A stretch of DNA of 49,035 nucleotides from contig DCUI01000175.1 of the NCBI GenBank assembly GCA_002327785.1, positions 1 to 49,035 of the forward strand, given 5' to 3'. The stretch is from Phycisphaerales bacterium UBA2218. Its GTDB lineage: Bacteria > Planctomycetota > Phycisphaerae > Sedimentisphaerales > Anaerobacaceae. Numbering within the stretch: the stretch's first letter is position 1; each line of letters opens with the position of its first letter. The position numbers were made by a program, and so were the translations under genes. Positions 35,163 through 43,119 of this stretch are shown here, piece by piece. The notes beneath the pieces are model-generated. The model was not told the origin of the DNA. It saw nothing but the letters and a program-made list of their open reading frames with translations, and did not search any database.

Positions 35163-35264
35163 TGTCATCCTGAGCATTAAGCGAAGGATCTGGCCGGCGA
35201 ATGGGAGGTTCCTCAAATGCGCAGCCCAGATCCTTCACTTCGCTGCGCTTCGTTCAGGATGACA
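35163..35264. repeat. Repeat family B, inverted pair
   Basis: Left arm TGTCATCCTGAGCATTAAGC then GAAGGATCTGG; right arm AGATCCTTCACTTCGCTGCG then CTTCGTTCAGGATGACA. The interior shares GTTCCTC..AATGC with the copy at 26658. It ends 30 bp before the next gene and has created a longer open frame in front of it. Confidence 0.8.
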
Positions 35265-35294
35265 GACAGTGCACATAAGCCAACCCGAATTCAC

Positions 35295-37049
35295 ATGAGG
35301 TGGCTGGATGCGGTCTCTTGTGATAAGAGACTCAGGCTATACTGGTTCCTGATCTTCGTCGTGGCGCTTGGGGCGTTTGCGTTCCGAGCGCCACGGCTGC
35401 GCATGCGGCCGATGCACACGGATGAGGCCGTGCATGCCGACAAATTCCGCACGCTACTCGAAGAGAGTTCCTACGAGTACGACCCCCACGAATACCACGG
35501 CCCCACGCTCAATTACTTCACGCTGATTCCCGCCTGGTTGGGTAGGGAGCACAAGTACACCGATATCACCGAGGTAACGCTGCGCATCGTGCCGGTCGTC
35601 TTTGGCACGGCATTAGTCGTTCTGGCGGCGGGTCTGGGGAGCGGCCTGGGATTTGCAGCGGTCGTGGCGGCGGTGCTGGCGGCCCTCTCGCCGGCGATGG
35701 TCTTCTACAGCCGTTACTACATCCAGGAGATGCTGCTGGCCTGTTTCACTCTCGGCGTCATCGTCTGCGGGTATCGCTACGTGCGAACCAGATCGCTGGT
35801 GTGGGCGCTGGCGGCAGGCGGGTTCGTCGGGCTGATGCACGCCACCAAGGAAACGGCGATCATCGCCTTCGGGTCGATGGGTCTGGCGCTGGTGCTTGTG
35901 ATCCTGACGCAGTCCGGCAAGGAACGATCCGTGCGACACGTGTTGGCCGGCATCAACTGGCTTCACGTTCTCCTCGGCGTTGCAGCGGCGGTCGTTGTCT
36001 CGGCCCTGCTGTTTTCAGTGTTCCTCAGCCGTCCCATTGGCATTCTGGACTCCTATCGGACATACGGTGCTTACCTCGGTCGGGCGGGAGGGCATGACAC
36101 GGCGCACGTGCATCCCTGGTACTACTACCTTCAGATCCTGCTGTACGTGCGGTACGTTCACGGTCCGGTCTGGACGGAGGTCTGGGTCGTCCTCTTGGCC
36201 GCCGTGGGGCTGACCGCCGCCGTAAGAAGTAGCACGGGCATCCTGCCCGTGGATAGGACTCGTGGGCAAGATGCCCATGCCACGAATCTGCGAGGTGCGC
36301 AGGGCGGTCCCATCGATCCGCACCTCGTCCGTTTCATCGCGATCTACACGGTGGTGATGACGGTTGTCTACTCGGCGATCCCGTACAAGACCCCCTGGTG
36401 CCTGCTGAGCTTCCTGACCGGTCTGATCCTGCTGGCTGGAGTTGGGGTGGTCTCGCTCTGGACGTGGGCGCGAAAGCCTGTCCTTCGCGGTCTCGTGGTG
36501 ATTCTGGCGGTTGCTGGCGTTGCGCACCTTGCGTTCCTGGCCTACCGGGCGAGCTTCGTGCATTACGCCGACAGCCGCAACCCTTATGTCTATGCTCACC
36601 CCACGGAAGAGATCTTCATCGCCGTGGATAGGGTCAGGGAATATGCCGCAGCGACCGGCGTGGGCCGCTCCGCCGACCGGCCGATCCAGGTGGCGGTCCC
36701 AGGCTGCGATTACTGGCCGCTCCCCTGGTATCTTCGCGAGTTCCCCTACGTGGGGTGCACGTCTGAAATCCCGGACAACGTTGGGCCGCTGATCCTGATC
36801 TCAGACAAGCTGGAAAATGCTCTGTCGCACAGACTCTACGAAGAGACACCCCGCGAGCAGCGGCGGATGTACCTGTATCTGTTCGACGACCCGTATTACG
36901 TCTGGTTCCGACCAGGGGTGAAACTGGTGGGATTCGTTCGAAAGGACCTCTGGGATGAGAACGCGTCCCGGCACTCGGATCCTGCTGCATTGATCGAGGC
37001 AAGCCATGGCAGACAAGCCCCAGCCACAGGAGGCGCAGTTCGTCCGTAG
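35295..37049 (+). CDS. Agl23/TIGR03663-type membrane glycosyltransferase-like protein, carrying a repeat insertion
   Basis: 584 residues, about 10-11 membrane helices. MRPMHTDEAVHADKF near residue 35 has the acidic pair that serves as the catalytic base or metal site in GT-C (family 39/83-like) enzymes, followed by HEYHGPTLNYF. The match, from memory, is to TIGR03663 (flippase activity-associated Agl23). Residues about 312-330 (STGILPVDRTRGQDAHATN) are the translation of a family A repeat inserted in a loop between helices without breaking the frame. ATG 35295 is used because further upstream the frame is repeat sequence; ATG 35259 is an alternative. No clear ribosome site. Role: lipid-linked sugar transfer or export for surface glycans (inference). 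Confidence 0.75.
   Translation: MRWLDAVSCDKRLRLYWFLIFVVALGAFAFRAPRLRMRPMHTDEAVHADKFRTLLEESSYEYDPHEYHGPTLNYFTLIPAWLGREHKYTDITEVTLRIVPVVFGTALVVLAAGLGSGLGFAAVVAAVLAALSPAMVFYSRYYIQEMLLACFTLGVIVCGYRYVRTRSLVWALAAGGFVGLMHATKETAIIAFGSMGLALVLVILTQSGKERSVRHVLAGINWLHVLLGVAAAVVVSALLFSVFLSRPIGILDSYRTYGAYLGRAGGHDTAHVHPWYYYLQILLYVRYVHGPVWTEVWVVLLAAVGLTAAVRSSTGILPVDRTRGQDAHATNLRGAQGGPIDPHLVRFIAIYTVVMTVVYSAIPYKTPWCLLSFLTGLILLAGVGVVSLWTWARKPVLRGLVVILAVAGVAHLAFLAYRASFVHYADSRNPYVYAHPTEEIFIAVDRVREYAAATGVGRSADRPIQVAVPGCDYWPLPWYLREFPYVGCTSEIPDNVGPLILISDKLENALSHRLYEETPREQRRMYLYLFDDPYYVWFRPGVKLVGFVRKDLWDENASRHSDPAALIEASHGRQAPATGGAVRP
36229..36284. repeat. Repeat family A, 56-bp copy inside a gene
   Basis: GTAGCACGGGCATCCTGCCC at the left, CGTGGGCAAGATGCCCATGCC at the right. 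It has the same length and arrangement as the intergenic copy at 21878-21933, differing mainly in the 13-bp centre. It lies wholly in the coding sequence of the Agl23-type gene. Confidence 0.85.
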
Positions 37050-37995
37050 CGATTGGGCCGCCGTGCCCGATGTGCATCGCTTCTCGCATCAGGCGATGGC
37101 GACCACGTTCGAGGTGATGATTCAGTATGAAGATCGGACGTATGCCCAGCAGGCCGCGGAGGCTGCGTTCGGTGAGGTAGACCGTATCGAAGGGGCCCTG
37201 AGCCGGTACCTTGAGACCAGCGATGTGACGCAGATCAACCATCTGCCGGCGGGCACGCCCCTGCACGTCACCCTCGATACGCTCGAGTGCCTCCGGATCA
37301 GCGCCGCGATACACTCCCAGACGGGCGGCGCGTTCGATGTCACGGTGGGGTTCCTCGTCGATTGTTGGCGAGACAAGGACAAGAAGCCGCGAACGCCGTC
37401 GGCGGAGGAACTGCAATTCGCCCGCGACCGCACCGGCACGGACCTGATTCTGCTCGACGAGCCGACGTGTGCGGTGGCCCTGCTGGCAAGCCCCATGCGA
37501 ATCGACCTGGGAGGCGTGGGCAAGGGCTACGCCGTGGATCGGATGGCGGAATTGCTGAGAGACTGGAGCGTGGACCGCGTGCTGATTCACGGCGGGTTCA
37601 GCTCGGTCCTGGCCCTCGATGCCCCGCGAGGCATGAAGGGCTGGCCGGTGACGCTCAGCCACCCGAAAGATCGCAGCCGCACCCTGGCACGGCTCAATTT
37701 GGAGCACTTGTCCGTGAGCGGCTCCGGCGTGGAGAAAGGCCGGCACATCGTCGATCCTCGCACCGCCCAGCCCGCCGAGGGCAAGCTGGCGACTTGGTCA
37801 ATCGCGCCCGACGCCGCTCGTGCGGATGCTCTCTCCACTGCCTTCATAGTGATGACGGCCCAGGAGGTGACGGACTACTGCTGTGAATACGCCGGCGTTC
37901 GGGGTTTGCTCATCCTGCCGGCGGATGATGCGGCGGGCCGGGCCGAGCAAATCGTACCCGTCGGCACATGGCCGCCGGGGGAGTTGGCTCAATGA
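37006..37995 (+). CDS. apbE: FAD:protein FMN transferase (ApbE family)
   Basis: 329 residues, overlapping the previous gene by 44 bp, so probably translationally coupled. ApbE hallmarks: AMATTFEVMI near the start, GGAFDVTVG, RIDLGGVGKGYAVDRM (nucleotide binding), VLIHGGFSSVLAL, KGRHIVDPRT and DAARADALSTAFIVM with the acidic metal ligands. ApbE attaches FMN covalently to threonine in exported or membrane flavoproteins, using FAD. No lipoprotein signal is present, unlike many ApbE proteins, so this copy may act in the cytoplasm. No obvious flavoprotein acceptor is encoded in the window. Confidence 0.88.
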   Translation: MADKPQPQEAQFVRSDWAAVPDVHRFSHQAMATTFEVMIQYEDRTYAQQAAEAAFGEVDRIEGALSRYLETSDVTQINHLPAGTPLHVTLDTLECLRISAAIHSQTGGAFDVTVGFLVDCWRDKDKKPRTPSAEELQFARDRTGTDLILLDEPTCAVALLASPMRIDLGGVGKGYAVDRMAELLRDWSVDRVLIHGGFSSVLALDAPRGMKGWPVTLSHPKDRSRTLARLNLEHLSVSGSGVEKGRHIVDPRTAQPAEGKLATWSIAPDAARADALSTAFIVMTAQEVTDYCCEYAGVRGLLILPADDAAGRAEQIVPVGTWPPGELAQ

Positions 37996-38018
37996 TGCTG
38001 TAGATTGCTCTTCGTAGG

Positions 38019-38161
38019 TCGTGCGTCCCCGCACGACTCAGTAGCAGGGGCGTCCCGCCCATGAGTGGCATGGGCTTCCAGCCCATGCAGCATCGACAGG
38101 ATGCCGATGCCACAAAGAGTCACGGGCAAGATGCCAGTGCTACGCGAGCGGGGGCGCTCGC
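38019..38161. repeat. Hairpin cluster, repeat family A (degenerate)
   Basis: Successive palindromes: GTCGTGCG/GCACGAC at 38019-38038, then GTAGCAGGGGCGTCCCGCCC from 38041, GGCATGGGC/GCCCATGC, GCATCGACAGGATGCCGATGC, CACGGGCAAGATGCC to 38143, and GCGAGCG/CGCTCGC at 38144-38161. It lies between the convergent apbE and GT2 genes and may end transcription from both sides. Confidence 0.7.
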
Positions 38162-38185
38162 CCTACGCGGATAGCCGAATAGGTG

Positions 38186-38920
38186 TCACTTTTTTCGCGG
38201 GTCTCTCCCCATCGCTCGCTTGAGCTTGTGCATCTCGACCAGAACGTGCCAGGGCGTGCGCGTGACGGAGAGCCGGCTGTCCGGGTCGCAGACCCATTCC
38301 ACCGGGAACTCGCCGATGCGATAGCCCTTGCGGGTGGCCCGCAGAATGATCTCGATATCGAACATGAAGCCGTCGGTGGTGCAGTCGGCGTACAGTTCTC
38401 GGGCTATGTCGCCCTTGTACATCTTGAATCCGCACTGCGTGTCCGTCAGTTCCCGCGGCACGCCGAGCATTCTGCGGACCATGAATTTGAACGTGCGAGA
38501 CAGGAACCGGCGATGCCAGGGCTGGTCCTGAAGGATGTCGCTCTGGATGTGGCGTCTCGATCCGTGCGCGAGGTCGCACTGGCCGCTCCGGAGCATCTCC
38601 AGTCCCTGGAGTGCGTTGCCATAGGGGATGCACAGGCCGCAGTCGGCGAACATCGTGTACTGTCCGGTCGAAGCCTTCATGCCCATGCGGACGCCGTACC
38701 CTTTGCCCCGGTGCGGCTCGTAGCGGATCACGTTCAGCTTCACGGCCGATGGGACAGGAACCTCCCCGGCCGCCTGTGCCGTCTTGTCCTGGCTGCCGTC
38801 ATCGACGACGATGATCTCGCCTGTTAGGCCGTTGCCTACCAGAAACTCCGCAGCGGCCTTCACATCCCGGGCGATCTTCCTGCTTTCCTCAAAGGCCGGT
38901 ATGACGATGGACAAATCCAT
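38186..38920 (-). CDS. Glycosyltransferase family 2 (dolichol/polyprenyl-phosphate sugar synthase-like)
   Basis: 244 residues. SIVIPAFEESRKI (4-16), EIIVVDDGSQDKT (35-47) and RGKGYGVRMGM (71-81) are the GT-A nucleotide-sugar elements typical of polyprenyl-phosphate glucose/mannose synthases. LTDTQCGFKMY and RIGEFPVEWV are the usual downstream motifs. The metal site reads ADCGLCIPYG (92-101) where most relatives have a DAD/DGD type sequence. No C-terminal membrane helix is present. It probably makes the polyprenyl-phosphate sugar used by GT-C enzymes such as the one at 35295. TATAAT on this strand (38927-38932) is only 6 nt from the ATG and there is no Shine-Dalgarno, so the mRNA may be leaderless. 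Confidence 0.85.
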   Translation of the reverse strand: MDLSIVIPAFEESRKIARDVKAAAEFLVGNGLTGEIIVVDDGSQDKTAQAAGEVPVPSAVKLNVIRYEPHRGKGYGVRMGMKASTGQYTMFADCGLCIPYGNALQGLEMLRSGQCDLAHGSRRHIQSDILQDQPWHRRFLSRTFKFMVRRMLGVPRELTDTQCGFKMYKGDIARELYADCTTDGFMFDIEIILRATRKGYRIGEFPVEWVCDPDSRLSVTRTPWHVLVEMHKLKRAMGRDPRKK

Positions 38921-38926
38921 GCCGCT

Positions 38927-38954
38927 ATTATATGGCCGTGACAGCGATGGGCAA
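38927..38954 (-). promoter_or_regulatory. Predicted promoter giving a leaderless transcript of the GT2 gene
   Basis: On the minus strand TTGCCC (38954-38949) and TATAAT (38932-38927) are 16 nt apart. The start codon begins 6 nt after TATAAT, where the transcript itself should begin. Confidence 0.5.
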
Positions 38955-39126
38955 AGGGATCATTTCGGGCACAATGAGCGATCCTGTCGATGAAGTGAAC
39001 GGGGTCGCTGGATTGAAGGACTGGACTTGGTGGTCGTCGCAAGGTAACATGGTCCAGTGCCTGTAGGCGTTGCCATCGAGAACCGTGAGTTGATTCCCGG
39101 GGGGCAATGAATGCTGCTGTTCGAAT

Positions 39127-39339
39127 ATGAAGAGAATACAAAAAGATCCGGACATGCTTGAAGAATATGATTTCAGCAAAGGTGTTCAGGGGAAGTACGC
39201 AAAAAGATACTCGGAAGGAACGAACGTTGTGGTCATCGAGCCGGACGTCGCCGAAGTCTTCCCCGATCACGACTCCGTGAATCAGGCTTTGAGATCGTTG
39301 GCAGAAATCGTTAGACGACAAAGAAAGAAGCCTGCATAG
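39127..39339 (+). CDS. Small conserved protein, antitoxin-like
   Basis: 70 residues: MLEEYDFSKGVQGKYAKRY, then NVVVIEPDVAEVFPDHDSVN and ALRSLAEIVRR. This is a widespread small family in cyanobacteria, planctomycetes and other bacteria, often found beside toxin-like genes. Its C-terminal helix resembles ribbon-helix-helix or antitoxin tails. No intact toxin gene is adjacent here; the next frame is a DUF2442-like fragment. The start codon follows directly on an AATATGAAG context with weak ribosome site. Function unproven. Confidence 0.65.
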   Translation: MKRIQKDPDMLEEYDFSKGVQGKYAKRYSEGTNVVVIEPDVAEVFPDHDSVNQALRSLAEIVRRQRKKPA

Positions 39340-39391
39340 CCAGTCATGCTCCTATTGGGAACCATGAATTGATTCGGAGATACTGGAATGA

Positions 39392-39568
39392 ACACTTTGG
39401 TGTCTGGTTTTCTCCCGTCTTGTCAACGCCTCGCCTGCGGAACGGATGAAGTACGTGGTGAGCGGCGGGGGAACAGGCATGCATTGGGATGATCTCGACG
39501 AAGACATCTCCGTTCCGGCCTTGCTCCTTGGCGCCGGCGACAGAACCCGCAAGTCAGCATCGAAATAG
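39392..39568 (+). pseudogene. DUF2442-like fragment (N-terminus missing)
   Basis: The frame open from 39392 to TAG 39566-39568 reads LVFSRLVNASPAERMKY and then GTGMHWDDLDEDISVPALLL. This matches the C-terminal half of DUF2442 proteins, which usually read as a WFPRLxxASPxxR segment followed by GxGIHWPDLDEDISVxGLL. The preceding half (with the DGR motif) is absent, and an in-frame TGA at 39389-39391 precedes it. ATG 39446 could only make 40 residues. Most likely a remnant. Confidence 0.6.
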
Positions 39569-39605
39569 GCAAAATGTCCCCGGAACTACGCGACGGCCGG
39601 AGGCA

Positions 39606-40282
39606 ATGAACGTTTTACGAGACTGGATGGTAGAGAACATGCACGCTTTGCTCTCTGCTTGGCAGGAGTTTGAACTTGATCGGCCGCCCTATGTGTTGCC
39701 AGGCGATGAGACAATTCTCAGCAAAACGGACGTATTCTGCCGGTTTGCAGGTTGGGATGGCCTTATCGCTGACCCAGAATTCGGCACCCCCGGGAATTCA
39801 CGGCTTCACGTTGATCTGCTTCCCATCCCGTTCGTAGGCGATCTCCGATCTGCGTCTGTATTCTTGCTCATGCTCAATCCTGGATTTGGTCCGCACGATT
39901 ACTTCGGCGAATACAGAATCCCTGAGTACGCGCACGTCAGTTCTTCCAATCTCACATTGCAGCGATTGAACTCTCGCCATATCATTCCGTGAACTTCAGG
40001 CTTCCTGGACGCGTGTTGAATTCACTGCGCTCAGTCCAGCTCGCACGGACATTTGTCCATGAGGAATTGCTGCCCCGCGCGAAGTCCGGAGATTGCCTGC
40101 TGATCGTCACCCGTGCCGTGGGGAACTGGCGACTCCCGGCGCATGACAATGTGGTCGCCTATTCGGCCACCGAAGCCAGAGGCGCTCACCTAAGCGAAAG
40201 AAGCCGGGGTGGGGCTGCCATCTTGCAGTTCATTACCAGCACGTATGCGAAGTCCATAGTAGGGAGAGGTGTGAGAGAGTAA
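39606..40282 (+). pseudogene. Interrupted uracil-DNA-glycosylase-like protein
   Basis: The first part from ATG 39606 reads FVGDLRSASVFLLMLNPGFG and DYFGEYRIPEY, the N-terminal half of a roughly 230-residue family of unknown function with a UDG-like LNPG motif. After about residue 110 the frame loses similarity, then stops at 39992. From about 39957 another frame reads AAIELSPYHSVNFRLP, LARTFVHEELLPRAKSGD, VTRAVGNWRLP and EARGAHLSERSRGGAAIL, the C-terminal half of the same family. A middle segment of roughly 60 residues is missing and the frame is shifted, so the gene is broken. Confidence 0.7.
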
Positions 40283-40370
40283 GGTCAACGGCCGCTCTTT
40301 CTGTTATAGTCGCGAACTGGAAATGCTTCTCCTCACCCCACCCGCGCTGTGGAACAGGAGGCGCAAATGA

Positions 40371-40401
40371 AAGGGCGGCTGCCTTTGTGGGAGCCGCCCT
40401 T
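40371..40401. terminator. Hairpin downstream of the aminotransferase gene
   Basis: AAGGGCGGCT (40371-40380) and AGCCGCCCTT (40392-40401) form a perfect 10-bp stem with an 11-nt loop, 28 bp after the minus-strand stop. On the minus strand it is followed by TTTCATTT, so termination is plausible but the T-tract is poor. Confidence 0.6.
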
Positions 40402-40429
40402 GAAAGTCAGGTTTGATGGTTCTTGTGGC

Positions 40430-41521
40430 TTAGTGGATTTCGTCGTCGATCCAGCCGCACAGCTCCTGCACCTCCTGGAGCGTGATGTCGCCCATGTGGG
40501 CGACGCGGAAGGTCTTGTCCTTGAGCTGGCCGTAGCCGGCGCTGAAGATCGTGTTGTGCTTCTTCTTCACGGCCGAGATCACCTCCGCAACATTGATGCC
40601 GCGGGTGTTCTTGATCGTCGTCAGGGTGTTCGACGCGTACTGCTCCTCGCAGAACAGCTCGAATCCCTTCTGTTTGGCCCAACCGCGGCAGAAATCGCCC
40701 ATCTTCTTGTGCCGGGCCCAGACGTTCTCGATCCCCTCGTTGACGAACTTCTGGCACTGGTAGTGCAGGCCCATGATGTGCGGAATGCTCGGGGTCACGA
40801 GCGTCTGGTTCTTCTCGGCGGCCTTGGCCCACTGGATGAAGTCGAAGTAGTAGCCCCTGCCCGGGACGCTCTTGGCCTTCTCGACGGCTCGTTTGCTCAC
40901 GGCGGCGACCGTGAATCCCGGCGGCAGGGCGAACGCCTTCTGCACCGAGGCGAATCCGACGTCCCAGCCAAGCTCGTCGAAGTGGATCGGCTGGCCGATC
41001 ATGCCGCTGACGGCGTCCACGAAAACCAGCACGTTCGGGTACTTCGCCTTCATCATCTTGCTGATCTCGTAGATCGGGTTCATCAGCCCGGTGCTCGTCT
41101 CGTTGTAGATCAGGGTCATTGCCGCGTACTTGCCGCCGGCGAGCTTGGCGTCGATCAGCTCGGGTGTGGTGGCCTTGCCCCATTCGACCTTGAGCAGATC
41201 GACGTTGCGGCCGCATTCCTTCACGACGTCCCCCCACTTGTCGCTGAACGCCCCGCAACACGTGGCCAGGACCGTTTCATCGGGGGCGACGCAGTTGCGG
41301 ATCGAGGCTTCCCAAAGCCCCGAGCCGCTCGATGTGGAGAGGAACACGTATTGATTCGTGAACAGCAGTTTCTTGAGCATGTCCACGACTTCGCCGTGGA
41401 GTACGCCGTATTCCTTGTCGCGATGCCCGAGCGTCGGGCGAGCCAGTTGCTTGAGCACATCGTCTTTGACCTGCACGGGGCCGGGAATGAACAATCTCGG
41501 CGGGTTCTTCCAGTCTGCCAT
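40430..41521 (-). CDS. Class V aminotransferase (alanine/serine-glyoxylate aminotransferase family)
   Basis: 363 residues; start ATG 41521 with GGAG 8 nt upstream, rather than an upstream in-frame ATG at 41554 that lies in repeat sequence. Fold type I PLP enzyme: RLFIPGPVQV at the N-terminus, STSSGSGLWEASIRN (phosphate-binding loop), NETSTGLMNPI, VFVDAVSGMIG (PLP aspartate) and GFASVQKAFALPPG with the Schiff-base lysine. C-terminal YGQLKDKTFRVAHMGD is typical. It transfers an amino group between serine or alanine and a 2-oxo acid. It is encoded downstream of a DUF1015 gene, a pairing that often accompanies serine metabolism. Confidence 0.88.
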   Translation of the reverse strand: MADWKNPPRLFIPGPVQVKDDVLKQLARPTLGHRDKEYGVLHGEVVDMLKKLLFTNQYVFLSTSSGSGLWEASIRNCVAPDETVLATCCGAFSDKWGDVVKECGRNVDLLKVEWGKATTPELIDAKLAGGKYAAMTLIYNETSTGLMNPIYEISKMMKAKYPNVLVFVDAVSGMIGQPIHFDELGWDVGFASVQKAFALPPGFTVAAVSKRAVEKAKSVPGRGYYFDFIQWAKAAEKNQTLVTPSIPHIMGLHYQCQKFVNEGIENVWARHKKMGDFCRGWAKQKGFELFCEEQYASNTLTTIKNTRGINVAEVISAVKKKHNTIFSAGYGQLKDKTFRVAHMGDITLQEVQELCGWIDDEIH

Positions 41522-41540
41522 GAGCAATCTCCAAAAAGGA

Positions 41541-41631
41541 AAGTCAAAAATCAAAGATCAAAAATCAAAACTACAGATCAAAATTCAAAAAGGCTATCCA
41601 CCTGTGACGGATTCCACAATTTTGATTTTTT
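41541..41631. repeat. A/T-rich low-complexity inverted repeat (family E)
   Basis: Repeated CAAAAATCAAA-type units at 41541-41592 (for example AAAAATCAAAACTACAGATC) are followed by TTTTGATTTTTT at 41620-41631, which pairs back to AAAAATCAAAA. It makes up most of the 139-bp spacer between the aminotransferase and DUF1015 genes and has a base composition unlike anything nearby. Confidence 0.7.
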
Positions 41632-41660
41632 CATTAGTGCCGGATCTCCGGTTAAAAAGG

Positions 41661-42974
41661 TTATAGCTTCTGAATCGTCAGTCCCGTGTACATCTTCGGG
41701 TAGAAATAGGTTGATTTGTGGGGCATCCGCTCTCCGGCGTCGGTGATCCGGGCCAATTGCTTCATCTTCACGGGGTTGGTGAAGAACGCGATCTGCTTGA
41801 GGCCGGAGTCGATCCGGGCGATGATCTCGTCGATGGCGTTGGGCATGTCCTTGACGTACTCGACGTGGTCGGAATTGCCCATCTTCTCTTCGGTCAACCC
41901 GAGCAGACCCTCCAGAATGAGCTTCTGAAGCACCGAGACGTCCAGCGTGCGCCATGCCTCGCTCTTGTCCGGGGCCGCGGCTTTCATGAGGAACTTGTCC
42001 TTGAGCACGGCGACGTAGAAATTGCCGTCGCCCAGGTAGATGCCCAACGGGGTCTCATCCCGCTCCTGTACAGTACGCATCATCTTCAGCATGTATTGCT
42101 TGGCGGATTCCTTGGATTTGGGGTCCGGGCTATTGCCGATCTTCATTACGGTGAAGCCAGGAACCAGGCGCAGAATGAACTCCTGCCAGTTGAAACCGTC
42201 GATCCCTCCGACGACCCGATGCGTCGCCAGGACCACGAGGCCCTTCTGGGCGGTGTTGGTGAAGGCGAGCATCTGATACTTCGCGGCGGGGTTGCCGCTT
42301 TCGCGCATGTAGGTCAGCCCGGTCGTGTAGCGGTGGTGCCCGTCGGCGATGATGACGCTCTTGTCGCCCATCATCCGCATGATGGCCTCGATATCGCCCT
42401 CATCGGCGATGGCGGAAAGCTGGTGACGGACGCCGTGATCGTCCACGAAATCCACGAGGGGCTCTTGTGCGGCGGCCTTGGCGATGATCTTGTCCGCGAC
42501 GCCCTTGGGGTCGTCATAGAGCATGAAAACCAGTCCGAATCGGGCGGCGGTGGCCTTCTTGAGGTTGAGCCGATCCTGCACCGGCCTGGCAAAGACCTGC
42601 TCGTGCGGCCGGACGGTCTTGCCGAAATCCTCGAGCTTGCCCAGCGCGATGAAGGTCAGCCGGCGATAAGCCACGCCGTCAAGCTCGAAGTCCTGGATGT
42701 ACCCGTAGATGGTGTCGCGGTCATCCGGCTTGAGGACCCCCTCGGCGATCCACTTCTGGAGGAATTCAGCCGCACGGGTGTACTGATTCTGCTGACCGTT
42801 GTCCGAAGGGGTGGTTTTGCCCTTGGTGATGCGAACGATATTGTGTTCGCTTCGGCGGTAGAGCTCTTCCCGCTGGACATCGTCGATCACGTCGTAAGGC
42901 GGCGCAATGCACCGGCCCACATCGCCGACGACGCCGGGATCGAACCGAAACGCTTTGAAGGGCTTTACTTCCAT
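41661..42974 (-). CDS. DUF1015 family protein
   Basis: 437 residues from ATG 42974; the frame is open to 43175, but that part crosses a promoter. DUF1015 features: MEVKPFKAFRFDP at the N-terminus, CIAPPYDVI, YRRSEHNIVRI, TVRPHEQVFARPVQDRL, VIIADGHHRYTTGLTYM and a C-terminal AFFTNPVKMKQL and MPHKSTYFYPKMYTGL. The HEQ and ADGHHRY histidines suggest an enzyme, but to my knowledge no reaction is firmly established for the family. It is co-oriented with the aminotransferase and probably in one operon. Confidence 0.85.
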   Translation of the reverse strand: MEVKPFKAFRFDPGVVGDVGRCIAPPYDVIDDVQREELYRRSEHNIVRITKGKTTPSDNGQQNQYTRAAEFLQKWIAEGVLKPDDRDTIYGYIQDFELDGVAYRRLTFIALGKLEDFGKTVRPHEQVFARPVQDRLNLKKATAARFGLVFMLYDDPKGVADKIIAKAAAQEPLVDFVDDHGVRHQLSAIADEGDIEAIMRMMGDKSVIIADGHHRYTTGLTYMRESGNPAAKYQMLAFTNTAQKGLVVLATHRVVGGIDGFNWQEFILRLVPGFTVMKIGNSPDPKSKESAKQYMLKMMRTVQERDETPLGIYLGDGNFYVAVLKDKFLMKAAAPDKSEAWRTLDVSVLQKLILEGLLGLTEEKMGNSDHVEYVKDMPNAIDEIIARIDSGLKQIAFFTNPVKMKQLARITDAGERMPHKSTYFYPKMYTGLTIQKL

Positions 42975-43031
42975 TTTCACAGTCTTTACTGTCCTTACAC
43001 CATCGGGTCGTCCAAGTCTACGGAACGCCGG

Positions 43032-43060
43032 ATGATAGCAGCAAGAGGTCCCGTTGTCAA
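43032..43060 (-). promoter_or_regulatory. Strong promoter for the DUF1015-aminotransferase operon
   Basis: On the minus strand TTGACA (43060-43055), a 17-nt spacer, and TATCAT (43037-43032). Transcription would begin near 43025, about 50 nt before the DUF1015 ATG. Confidence 0.72.
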
Positions 43061-43119
43061 GCAGGAACGCCGCACAGCCTGGACCGGCCGGTGGGAAGGC
43101 GGCTCCCCGCGGGACCTGC

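Noticed and set aside
38932..39066. 44-codon plus-strand frame between the GT2 and antitoxin-like genes
   Set aside because: No ribosome site, no similarity and overlap with the GT2 promoter; not supported as a gene.
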